From the NCBI GenBank assembly GCA_033763135.1, contig JANRKY010000146.1, forward strand, positions 1 to 13,623: a stretch of 13,623 bases of DNA, written 5' to 3'. Numbering within the stretch: position 1 is the first letter of the stretch; each line of letters starts with the position of its first letter. Position numbers and translations under genes: made by a program. Of this stretch, positions 6,151 through 13,486 are shown in pieces. The notes under the pieces are model-generated. The model saw only the letters and a program-made list of their open reading frames with translations. It was not told the DNA's origin and did no database searches. Origin of the DNA: DALYLB01 sp033763135 (lineage in GTDB: Bacteria > Acidobacteriota > Blastocatellia > RBC074).

Positions 6151-8043
6151 TCACGGCTCGATCAATGCGCGATATTCGGGCATGACCTTGAATTTATTGA
6201 ATTGGCCATCGGTCTTGAATCGATTGCGAAACGCGGGGTCGGCCTCGATGGTCTTCCTGACCTCAGAGACCGCGCGTTGCTGATCGCCTTCGGCCCAATA
6301 GGCGAGGGCCAGATTGTAATGTCCCCATGGATACTGGGGATCGAGGGCGACGGCGGCTTCGAGCGTCTGCACGGCCGTTTTCGTGTCGCCCTTTCGCAGT
6401 TGGGCATATCCCTTCATATTCAGGGCGTTGGGATTCTTCGGGTCGATTTCGATCGCCTTGTCGAGTTTTCCGATGGCGACGTCGTAATTTCGGGCCTGGA
6501 CGTCGAGCTGTCCTTCGCGAATCAGATCGCCGGCCTTGCGAATCCGGGTCTGCAGCTCCTGGGCGGCGCGGACATTATCGGCCCGCACCTTGATCAGGTC
6601 TCGTTCGACCTTGTCGCGCTCTCCGACGGCAATATTCCACTTGCGCTGCTGATAGAGGATGGAGACGATCGCGCCCACGAGGATGACGACCAGCGCGATC
6701 AGACCGAGGATGCCTCGGCGGAGCCAGCGCGCGCGTTCGCGTTCCTGTTTTCGTTCGGCCTCTTCGTGTTCCCGCGCCCAGCGCTGCTGTTCCTCTCGGC
6801 GGATCAGTTCCTGGGCCTGCTGCTCGGAAAAGCGCCGGCGCCAGTCGAGAATGGCGGGGGCGAGCATATCGTGAAAGATCTCGTAGCGGTCCGGCTGTCC
6901 CGGCGCGCTCATATATCGAAGGATTCGCATCTCGGAAGAGAGCCGGGCGAGGACGGGGCGAGCCTGGGCTTCGGAGATCTCCGCCCACGAAGCGAGCGAG
7001 GCCGGGTCCTGCGCGATCTTTGCGCCGGAGGGCGTCACCAGAAAACGGAACAACCGCGCGGCGATGTCGCGCTCGTCGGCGCCGAGGTGCTCCATCTCCT
7101 TGTCGAGGTGGGTGCGGGCGATGTTCTCGGTTCCACCGAGCCGGGTCAGCGTGGCGAGTTGCAGCGCGTGCGAGCCGGTGGCCATCTCCTCATTCCACAA
7201 CCGGGTCAGCACCAGCTGCAGAAACGGCGTCTCGATCCGGGTATCGGCGGCGTTCTCGCGCGCCTGCCCGGTGGCGATTCCCTGCCCGCGGGGATCGAGC
7301 GTCACCTGGCCTGCCCGGACCTGATCGAGCAGCACCTCGACCAGTCCATCCTCGATCGAGACGGGCGGCTGCCCCGGCGCGAGCTGTCGGTTATGGATCT
7401 CCAGCGGCTTGCGAATCGCCTGGGCGGCGGCCTGCCGGTCGAGATGATCGAGGCGAAGCATGTTTCCCAGCAGGTTCGAGATGCGCCCCTGAAAACGATC
7501 GAGCCGGCTCAATCCGTCTTCGCGCATCGAGAGGATGAAATTGGCCCGAATGTCGCGACGATTGACGGCGCGCGCAAACTGCGCGTCGAAACTCGTCTCG
7601 TCCGCCGAGGCCGGCGTATAGAGAAAATACTCCTCGAACTGGTCGAGAACGAAGAAGAGATGATCGCGCAGCCCCCGCGTGCTCTGTCCCAGAAACTCGT
7701 CGAGCGGCAGCGTCAGATCGATCGTCGCCTCGCGCCCGGTCGCCCGCGAGACCTCCTGCAACACCGCCCGCTTGAGTGCGAGCGCGAAATTCTCGTCCTG
7801 CCAGTTTCGAAAGACGATGACGGCCGTGCGCGGCGTCGCCCGCATCTCGGGCACGACGCCGGCAAGCAGCACCGAACTCTTCCCGACGCCGCTGGCGCCA
7901 TAAAAGATCGTCAGCGGCGCGGCATAGAGATTGGAGATGACGATCTGCACGTCGCGTTCGCGCCCAAAGAACCAGGCGCGGTCCTCTTCCGTATAGGGCT
8001 GTAGCCCCTTGTACGGACAGGTCGTCGTTTTCGCTGCACTCAT
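6151..8043 (-). CDS. nSTAND1-type P-loop NTPase with membrane helix and C-terminal TPRs
   Basis: The 630-residue protein opens with CPYKGLQPYTEEDRAWFFGRE, the conserved lead-in of nSTAND1 NTPases. It has a Walker A motif GASGVGKSS (49-57), Walker B FFVLDQFEEYF (130-140), a PFLQLVLTRLW motif, and YEIFHDMLAPAILDW (387-401) of the winged-helix end. A charged helix rich in Glu, Gln and Arg (406-443, probable coiled coil) leads to one strong membrane segment, GILGLIALVVILVGAIVSIL (444-463). After a second helical linker come about three TPRs (504-603). STAND NTPases act as ligand-triggered switches; here the NTPase and the TPR domain would lie on opposite sides of the membrane (inferred). The start has GGGGA 7 nt upstream, and the SIR2-like gene ends 15 nt before it, so the two are very likely co-expressed. 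The protein carries no effector domain of its own; the SIR2 protein probably fills that role. Confidence 0.88.
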   Translation of the reverse strand: MSAAKTTTCPYKGLQPYTEEDRAWFFGRERDVQIVISNLYAAPLTIFYGASGVGKSSVLLAGVVPEMRATPRTAVIVFRNWQDENFALALKRAVLQEVSRATGREATIDLTLPLDEFLGQSTRGLRDHLFFVLDQFEEYFLYTPASADETSFDAQFARAVNRRDIRANFILSMREDGLSRLDRFQGRISNLLGNMLRLDHLDRQAAAQAIRKPLEIHNRQLAPGQPPVSIEDGLVEVLLDQVRAGQVTLDPRGQGIATGQARENAADTRIETPFLQLVLTRLWNEEMATGSHALQLATLTRLGGTENIARTHLDKEMEHLGADERDIAARLFRFLVTPSGAKIAQDPASLASWAEISEAQARPVLARLSSEMRILRYMSAPGQPDRYEIFHDMLAPAILDWRRRFSEQQAQELIRREEQQRWAREHEEAERKQERERARWLRRGILGLIALVVILVGAIVSILYQQRKWNIAVGERDKVERDLIKVRADNVRAAQELQTRIRKAGDLIREGQLDVQARNYDVAIGKLDKAIEIDPKNPNALNMKGYAQLRKGDTKTAVQTLEAAVALDPQYPWGHYNLALAYWAEGDQQRAVSEVRKTIEADPAFRNRFKTDGQFNKFKVMPEYRALIEP

Positions 8044-8058
8044 AGTTGATTCCCCACG

Positions 8059-9000
8059 CTACACCGACTCCTCGCGGAGTTTTTCGACGAACTGATTGAT
8101 GTCCACGTCATAGATGCGGATCTGGCGCGCGTTCCACAGTTCGGTTTCAAGCACGGACGGACGATATTGGATCGCCCAGGAGCGCACGTCCTCTTCTTCC
8201 TCTTCGTCGAACGAATCCGATTTGGCGGCCGCCGACGGAGCGGCGCGCAGATTCTTGAGGACGACGCGAAAGTTCCAGTCCCGGAGTCCATACCCGAGAA
8301 ACAGAAAATGGCGGGTGCGAAAATAGCGCATAAAGAGCGCGGGGACGGCCGTCTGCCCGGTCATCCGCGAGAGGAAGTCGACATAGTCATCCTCGGTGAT
8401 GACGAAGCTGTCCCACTTGCGAAGCTGTCGATCGACCGTGCCGTGCATTTTATAGATCACGGAGGTCGTCTTGAGATCGATGAAGAGCTGATTGGGCGGG
8501 ACGGCGACCGGCTCCGCGTCGCCATGCTTCCACCAGAGAACGGAGGCTTCGACATCCTTGCGGTCGGTGGGATGAATGACCAGATCGAACGGGCGGCCGG
8601 CCTGCTGAAACGCCTGTTCGGTCAGCGTGTCGTAGTTGGTCGTCACCACGAGCATCGGCGCATTGACCTGCGCCAGATAGGTATGAATGGCGCAGGGCGC
8701 GAATTCGCGATCGAAGATCTTTCGCAGATGGTCGCGCAGGCGACGCCGCGAACTGGTCTCGACGAAGTACGATGAGACCTTGGCCAGATCGTTGGTGTCG
8801 TCTTCGTCCTCCGAGGGCAGATGGATCTGGCGCGCCAGGAACTGCGAGAGCTCCGCGCCGCTGGGCAAAAAGGCCTCGGTCTTTTCATTCCATCGTTCTC
8901 CGGCCGGCCGGCCCCCGAAATTGACGCCGGCGCCGAGAAACGGGATGACCTCGCCGGCCTGCAGCAGGTCGGCGATCTCTCCATAGGGTGGCTCAATCAT
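8059..9000 (-). CDS. SIR2-like domain protein (probable NAD-consuming effector)
   Basis: The 313-residue protein has the motif set of the SIR2_2-type sirtuin-like family: FLGAGVN (21-27), TTNYDTL (Asn122, Asp124), MHGT with the catalytic-type His186, and FLGYGLRDWNF (234-244). In bacterial defence systems such as Thoeris ThsA, DSR and SIR2-STAND proteins, domains of this kind hydrolyse NAD+ and stop growth; activity here is inferred from the retained Asn and His. An acidic run, DEEEEEDV, lies near residues 265-272 in a less conserved C-terminal part. There is no signal peptide or membrane segment. The ATG lies in the 8-nt overlap ATGATTGA with the stop of the dehydrogenase gene, and AGGAG (complement at 9008-9012) is 7 nt upstream, so translation is probably coupled. 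It is followed by the STAND NTPase gene. Confidence 0.88.
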   Translation of the reverse strand: MIEPPYGEIADLLQAGEVIPFLGAGVNFGGRPAGERWNEKTEAFLPSGAELSQFLARQIHLPSEDEDDTNDLAKVSSYFVETSSRRRLRDHLRKIFDREFAPCAIHTYLAQVNAPMLVVTTNYDTLTEQAFQQAGRPFDLVIHPTDRKDVEASVLWWKHGDAEPVAVPPNQLFIDLKTTSVIYKMHGTVDRQLRKWDSFVITEDDYVDFLSRMTGQTAVPALFMRYFRTRHFLFLGYGLRDWNFRVVLKNLRAAPSAAAKSDSFDEEEEEDVRSWAIQYRPSVLETELWNARQIRIYDVDINQFVEKLREESV

Positions 9001-9982
9001 GCGATCTCTCCTGAGCGGTTTTTCGGGGGCGATCGAAATTCACGACGTGGCGGGCGGGCTCTCCGCGCAGAATCGCGGCGACATCGCGACAGACGGCGGT
9101 GACGACGCGACGCTGCGCCTCGTGCGTCTGGGCGGCGATGTGGGGCAGCAGAATGACGTTCGGCAGCTCGTCGAGCCCGCTCGGCGCGGCGGGTTCCTGC
9201 CGCCGGACATCGAGCGCCGCGCCGGCGATTCGCCGCTCCTGCAGGGCGCGAAGCAGCGCCTCTTCCTGCACGATGCCGCCGCGCGCGGCGTTGATGAAGA
9301 AGGCGGTCGGCTTCATTCGCGCAAACGCGGCGTCTCCGAACATGCCGCGCGTCTCGTCCGTCTCGGGCACGTGCACGGTCACAAAGTCGGCGTGCGCAAG
9401 CACGTCTTCGAAGCTCGCCATTCGGGCCCGCACCTCCATCGGCCGAAGCCCCTGCGGATCGATATACGGATCGTTCGCGAGGATCTCCATGCCGAGCGCT
9501 CGCGCCTTGGCCGCCGTCGCGCTGCCGATGCGGCCGAGCCCCACAATGCCCAGCGTCTTGCCGAGCACCTCGACGCCCATGAAGCGACGCCGATCCCAGC
9601 CGCCCCGCTTCGTATCGACATCGGCCTCGGGAATCATCCGCGCCAGACCGAGAATCAAGCCGATCGCCAGTTCCGCCACGGAGTTCGAATTCTGTTCCGG
9701 CGTCCAACTGACGACGATTCCGGCGCGCGTGGCCGCCTCCAGATCGACATTGTCCATCCCGACGCCGGCGCGCGCAATGACTTCCAGCCGCGCGCCGGCC
9801 TCGATCAGTTCGCGGGTGATCTGGGTCTGGTTCCGCGCAATCAGGGCGCGAAACGCCGGGATCATTGCCGCCAGCTCCTCCGGCCGCTTCCAGAGCTCCG
9901 GCTCGAAGACGCAATCGAACTCTTCCCGCAGGCGGTCCATCTCTTCGCCCAGAATGTTTTCCGTGATGAGTACGTCAGGCAT
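8993..9982 (-). CDS. D-2-hydroxyacid dehydrogenase (phosphoglycerate dehydrogenase-like)
   Basis: This 329-residue NAD-dependent oxidoreductase belongs to the D-isomer-specific 2-hydroxyacid dehydrogenase family and interconverts a 2-hydroxyacid and a 2-oxoacid. Motifs seen are RAGVGMDNVD (71-80), the dinucleotide-binding GLGRIG (148-153), and the catalytic triad Arg234 (NAARGGIV), Glu263 (DVRRQEP) and His281 (LLPHIAAQT). The usual DVFE is DVRR here, but the catalytic Glu of the EP pair is kept. It lacks the C-terminal ACT domain of full serine-pathway SerA enzymes. It starts 3 nt after the transporter gene and overlaps the SIR2 gene by 8 nt, so it shares a transcript with both. The neighbouring organic-anion transporter suggests it may act on an imported sugar acid or hydroxyacid; the substrate is not known. 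Confidence 0.9.
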   Translation of the reverse strand: MPDVLITENILGEEMDRLREEFDCVFEPELWKRPEELAAMIPAFRALIARNQTQITRELIEAGARLEVIARAGVGMDNVDLEAATRAGIVVSWTPEQNSNSVAELAIGLILGLARMIPEADVDTKRGGWDRRRFMGVEVLGKTLGIVGLGRIGSATAAKARALGMEILANDPYIDPQGLRPMEVRARMASFEDVLAHADFVTVHVPETDETRGMFGDAAFARMKPTAFFINAARGGIVQEEALLRALQERRIAGAALDVRRQEPAAPSGLDELPNVILLPHIAAQTHEAQRRVVTAVCRDVAAILRGEPARHVVNFDRPRKTAQERSHD

Positions 9983-9985
9983 CGT

Positions 9986-11287
9986 CTAGCTCACTTCCAC
10001 GCGGTTGTATTTCTTGAGAGTGAGCAGCGCGATGCCGACGCCGAGCAGCGGCATGAGCGCCGCCATGAAAAAGACGGGCTGATAGGAGAACCGATCGACG
10101 ATGATGCCCGTCAGGATTGGAAAGATCATCCCGCTCACGCCGTTCGCGACGCCGGTCAGCCCCGTGACCCGCGCCACGGCGGAGTTCGGAAAGACGTCGG
10201 AGACCGACGCGAACATGTTCGCCGAAAGAAACGTGTGGCCCAGCAGCACGAAGGAGATCAGCGCGATCGCAATGGCGACGCTGCCGGTCAGCGGCACCAG
10301 AAAACTGAGCAGACAGAGCGAGGCGCCGAAGAGCAGCGTCGCGCGGCGCGTGGACCGGACCTGCATCCCGCGATTCAACAGCCAGGCGGCGGCGATCCCG
10401 CCGCCGATGCTGCCGAGATCCCCGAAGACAAAGGTCACCGAGTTGAAATAGGCGCTCTCCTTGATGCTCAGACCGCGCACATCGCGAAAATACTTGGGCA
10501 TCCAGTAGAGATAGAACTCGACCACCGGCCCGACCCAGAACCGGCAGAGCATCAGCCCCCAGGTCTGCGGCAACCGCAGAAGCTGCCAGTTGGTGGGAGG
10601 CGGCGCGCCCGCCTTTTCGGGCACGGCGTCGCTCGCGATATGGGCGGCCTCGGCCGCGCTCAGCGCCGGATGCGATTCCGGCTGTCGATAGAAGACCCAC
10701 CAGACAAGAACCCACACCACGCCGAGCAGGCTCGGGACCAGAAATCCCATGCGCCAGCCGAAATGCTCGCGGATCGGGATGATCAAAAAGGCCGCGACGA
10801 ACGAACCGAACATCGAAGCGCTGTTGAACACCCCGATCGCAAACGCCCGCTCCCGCACCGGGAACCAGCTCGCGACGATCTTGTTGCCGCCCGAATAGTT
10901 GCCGCATTCGCCCGTCCCCAGCCAGAATCGGAACAGGCGAAAATGCCAGATCGAGCTCGCCATCGCGTGCAGACCATTCCCGAACGACCACCAGAGAACC
11001 GCCAGCGCCAGTCCGATCCGCACGCCGGCGCGGTCCATCAGCATGCCGACGGGAAACTCTCCCAGCATCATCCCGAAGCGAAACCACGAGACAATCGTCC
11101 CGAAATCGGTGTTCGAGAGCTTGAACTCGTCCGTGATGTCATTCCCGAGAACCGCCAGCGCCTGCCGGTCCACGAAGTTGATCACCGTGACGGAAAAGAG
11201 CATCGCCAGAATCCACCACCGCACCTGTCGGTGAATCGGCGGCATCGCGGACGGCTCGCTGGTCGACGGAGTGATGGTTTGCGCCAT
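9986..11287 (-). CDS. MFS transporter, anion:cation symporter (ACS) family
   Basis: The 433-residue protein has about twelve membrane helices. It shows the N-terminal NFVDRQAL (37-44) of ACS-family porters, the MFS loop motif GMLMDRAGVR (81-90), and WLGTGECGNYSGGNKIVASW (122-141), which corresponds to the GEAxNxPxxxKxVxxWFP signature of hexuronate, galactonate and related symporters. The next residues, FPVRERAFAIGVFNS, complete that signature. Uptake of a sugar acid or similar organic anion with a cation is therefore likely. It precedes the hydroxyacid dehydrogenase gene by 3 nt, a usual pairing of importer and first enzyme. No clear ribosome site is seen before the ATG; the threonine synthase gene ends 67 nt upstream. 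Confidence 0.9.
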   Translation of the reverse strand: MAQTITPSTSEPSAMPPIHRQVRWWILAMLFSVTVINFVDRQALAVLGNDITDEFKLSNTDFGTIVSWFRFGMMLGEFPVGMLMDRAGVRIGLALAVLWWSFGNGLHAMASSIWHFRLFRFWLGTGECGNYSGGNKIVASWFPVRERAFAIGVFNSASMFGSFVAAFLIIPIREHFGWRMGFLVPSLLGVVWVLVWWVFYRQPESHPALSAAEAAHIASDAVPEKAGAPPPTNWQLLRLPQTWGLMLCRFWVGPVVEFYLYWMPKYFRDVRGLSIKESAYFNSVTFVFGDLGSIGGGIAAAWLLNRGMQVRSTRRATLLFGASLCLLSFLVPLTGSVAIAIALISFVLLGHTFLSANMFASVSDVFPNSAVARVTGLTGVANGVSGMIFPILTGIIVDRFSYQPVFFMAALMPLLGVGIALLTLKKYNRVEVS

Positions 11288-11324
11288 GGGAAAGGATGGG
11301 GACGAGGTAAACAGGGATGGCGCA

Positions 11325-11342
11325 GGCGCGGCCGGCCGCGCC
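11325..11342. promoter_or_regulatory. 18-bp perfect GC palindrome between threonine synthase and transporter genes
   Basis: GGCGCGGCCGGCCGCGCC is a perfect 18-bp palindrome 12 nt after the threonine synthase stop. In RNA it would form a 7-bp GC stem with a CCGG loop. No U tract follows on the minus strand, so it is not a standard terminator. It could be an mRNA processing or stabilising hairpin, or a pause site between the two genes. Confidence 0.35.
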
Positions 11343-11354
11343 TATGCCGATTCT

Positions 11355-12518
11355 CTACAGGCCGAACGCCTCCAGATACTTGACGCCGGTGCCGGTATTG
11401 AAGAGCACGATCCGATCGGCCGCCGTGACGGCGCCTTCGGCCACCAGCTTGCGAAGCCCCGCGAGGCACGCGGCGCCCTCGGGCGCGCAGAAGAGTCCCT
11501 CGGCTGCGCCGATGACCCGCGTGTCCGCGATCATCTCTTCATCGGTCACCGCAACCGCCCCGCCCCCGCTTCTGCGCAGGATGTCGAGCATGATGAAGTC
11601 GCCGATGGCGCGCGGCACTCGCAGCCCCGAAGCCGCCGTATGCGCGTTTTCGAACTCCGGCGCCTCGTCCCAGCCATTCTGAAACGCCCGGACGATCGGA
11701 GCGCATCCCGTCGCCTGCACGCTGTACATCCGCGGACGCGCCGCGCCGATCCAGCCCATCTCCTCCATCTCGTCGAAGGCCTTCCACATCCCGACCAGCC
11801 CCGTGCCGCCGCCCGTGGGATAGAAGATCACGTCGGGCAGCTCCCAGTCGAACTGCTCCGCAAGCTCATAGCCCATGGTCTTCTTCCCCTCAATTCGATA
11901 GGGCTCCTTGAGCGTCGAGACATCGAACCACCCTTCGGCCTCCTTGCGCCGGGCCACCTCCGCGCCGCAATCGGTGATCAACCCATCGATCAGCGTGACG
12001 TGCGCCCCCAGCTCAATGCATTCAATCCGATTCGCCGCCGGCGTATCGCGCGGCATGAAGACATGTGCCTCCATCCCCGCCGCCGCCGCATAGGCCGACA
12101 TCGCGCCCCCCGCATTCCCCGCCGTCGGAATCGCCACCTTCGTGATTCCCAGCTCCTTCGCCATCGAGATCGCCGCCGCCTGCCCCCGCGCCTTGAACGA
12201 CCCCGTCGGGTTGGGCGACTCGTCCTTGATATACAGCTCCGGAAGCCCCATCTGTGCGCCCAATCGCCGCGCCCGCATCAGCGGCGTCCAGCCCTCCCCC
12301 AGCGACACCACATTCTCGTCGCGGATCACCGGCAGCACTTCTCGATATCGCCACAAGGTCGAGACCCGCCCCTTCAGGCTCTCCTTCGTCAGCGTCTGCC
12401 CCGCCCGCTTCAGATCGTATCGAACGAGCAACGGCTTGCCCGCCTCCGACACGTTATAAATCCTGTTCGCTTCGTATTTTTTGCCCGTCTTCGAGCATTC
12501 AAGGTGAGTAACGTACAT
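11355..12518 (-). CDS. thrC: Threonine synthase
   Basis: At 387 residues from the ATG at 12518, this PLP enzyme converts O-phosphohomoserine to threonine. SLGEGWTPL (72-80), KDESPNPTGSFKARG with the PLP lysine Lys109, PTAGNAGGAMSAY and the phosphate-binding YPTGGGTGLVG are all present. The N-terminal LECSKTGKKYEA...GKPLLVRYDL is the standard lead-in of this group, but only Cys8 remains of the cysteine pairs that form a zinc ribbon in some homologues. An in-frame ATG at 12650 exists, but the extra 44 residues would be translated repeat DNA, so 12518 is the better start. The leader directly before this ATG is a heptamer repeat with no Shine-Dalgarno sequence. The transporter gene follows after 67 nt. 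Confidence 0.93.
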   Translation of the reverse strand: MYVTHLECSKTGKKYEANRIYNVSEAGKPLLVRYDLKRAGQTLTKESLKGRVSTLWRYREVLPVIRDENVVSLGEGWTPLMRARRLGAQMGLPELYIKDESPNPTGSFKARGQAAAISMAKELGITKVAIPTAGNAGGAMSAYAAAAGMEAHVFMPRDTPAANRIECIELGAHVTLIDGLITDCGAEVARRKEAEGWFDVSTLKEPYRIEGKKTMGYELAEQFDWELPDVIFYPTGGGTGLVGMWKAFDEMEEMGWIGAARPRMYSVQATGCAPIVRAFQNGWDEAPEFENAHTAASGLRVPRAIGDFIMLDILRRSGGGAVAVTDEEMIADTRVIGAAEGLFCAPEGAACLAGLRKLVAEGAVTAADRIVLFNTGTGVKYLEAFGL

Positions 12519-12520
12519 GT

Positions 12521-12652
12521 TCGGTTGTCGGTTGTCGGTTGTCGGTTGTCGGTAAGGGTTGTCGGTTGTCGGTAAATGTTGTCGGTTGTCGGTAAGGGTT
12601 GATGAGCCCTCCTTCATACGAACCGACAACCGGCAACCGACAACCGACAACG
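12521..12652. repeat. TCGGTTG heptamer array with 20-bp higher-order units and an inverted arm
   Basis: The region runs from heptamers TCGGTTG (from 12521) into three 20-bp units of the form GTCGGTTGTCGGTAAGGGTT (12541-12560, 12561-12580 with AAAT in place of AGGG, 12581-12600). After a 20-nt spacer comes an opposing array of CAACCGA units (12621-12652). The two halves are inverted repeats and could form a long hairpin. It fills nearly the whole 136-nt space between the cupin stop and the threonine synthase ATG, ending 2 nt before the latter. Confidence 0.95.
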
Positions 12653-12654
12653 AT

Positions 12655-13485
12655 TCAAGTGGTAATCGAGTCGCCCTTCCCGGCCATGAAATCCTTGTTC
12701 TTGTCGCCGACCCAGTAGCGTGCGCCGGCGATGCACCAGATGAATTCGAGGGGCGAGTCCTGAGAGAAGACGGGATGGTAGTTGAACATCGGGATCGTCA
12801 CCGCATCGCCTTCATCGACGCTCGTGACGAAGCAGAGTTTCTCGGGTGATTCATAGACCTCCATCGCGCCGTGTCCCTTGATGAAGATGTATACCTCTTC
12901 CTGATCGGTGTGATTGTGCGGCGGCCAGGAGCGCTGATAGGGCTGAAAGAAGGTGTAGCCCGCAATCAGCTTGTCGGCGGGCTCGGGCACATCGAACATC
13001 ATGAAGACGTCCTTGCCCGCCAGATGACGGATGCGGTCCTCGCGCTTCGAGTATTCGGCGAAGCTGGAATGATGGACCGGGTGCACGTTCTCGGCCGTCG
13101 CCGAGCAACGAATGATCCGGGCGTTTTCGGAGGTCGGGTTCCGAATCTCGAACGTCGCGCCGCGGGGAATATAGAGCGTGTCATAGGTCGCGAGCGCGAA
13201 GCTCCGCGAATCGACCTCGACCGTGGCGCTGCCCTTCCACATAAAGAGCAGGCTCTCATCCCCGGGCAGACACTGCTCCCCGGACGCGGCCTGCGGCGCA
13301 ATCTCGTATTCCGCGCAGCTCAGCCAGTTGAGCTGCGCCGCCTCGGGCGTGAACCGCCCGCACTCCGCCGCCGGCTCGACCGCCTTGAACAGTGTGCCCG
13401 GCCGGACGGTTTCGCTCTTGTTGATGGGATCCGCGATCGCAAACGGAGGGATCGCGAGTTGAACGGCTGTTTTCGTTGCAGACAT
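12655..13485 (-). CDS. KduI/IolB-family cupin (probable sugar-acid isomerase)
   Basis: The 276-residue bicupin matches KduI (about 278 residues) and IolB in length and form. KduI and IolB isomerise 4-deoxy-L-threo-5-hexosulose uronate and 5-deoxyglucuronate respectively. The C-terminal barrel has SWPPHNHTDQEEVYIF with His190, His192 and Glu197, then His237 in IPMFNYHPV. The spacing is close to the zinc ligands of KduI, so the metal site looks intact. SWPPHNH and YHPV are closer to IolB, while FIWCIAG recalls KduI, so the exact substrate is open. The ATG follows directly on a 70-bp heptamer array and has no Shine-Dalgarno sequence. It is the first visible gene of the long minus-strand series; together with the transporter and dehydrogenase it suggests uronate or inositol-type carbon use. 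Confidence 0.82.
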   Translation of the reverse strand: MSATKTAVQLAIPPFAIADPINKSETVRPGTLFKAVEPAAECGRFTPEAAQLNWLSCAEYEIAPQAASGEQCLPGDESLLFMWKGSATVEVDSRSFALATYDTLYIPRGATFEIRNPTSENARIIRCSATAENVHPVHHSSFAEYSKREDRIRHLAGKDVFMMFDVPEPADKLIAGYTFFQPYQRSWPPHNHTDQEEVYIFIKGHGAMEVYESPEKLCFVTSVDEGDAVTIPMFNYHPVFSQDSPLEFIWCIAGARYWVGDKNKDFMAGKGDSITT

Positions 13486-13486
13486 T

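Noticed and set aside
5944..8004. Long plus-strand open frame of 686 codons opposite the NTPase gene
   Set aside because: No family resemblance and low-complexity charged composition, while the minus-strand frame has Walker motifs, a membrane helix and TPRs.
8999..11383. Very long open frame on the plus strand, 794 codons
   Set aside because: It lies opposite the dehydrogenase and MFS genes, is rich in Arg, His, Asp and Pro with no recognisable domain, and reflects the codon bias of high-GC genes on the minus strand.
12519..12650. N-terminal extension of threonine synthase to an ATG at 12650
   Set aside because: The 44 added residues are translated repeat DNA (TDNRQ-like motifs), whereas the family N-terminus begins at MYVTHLECS, from 12518.
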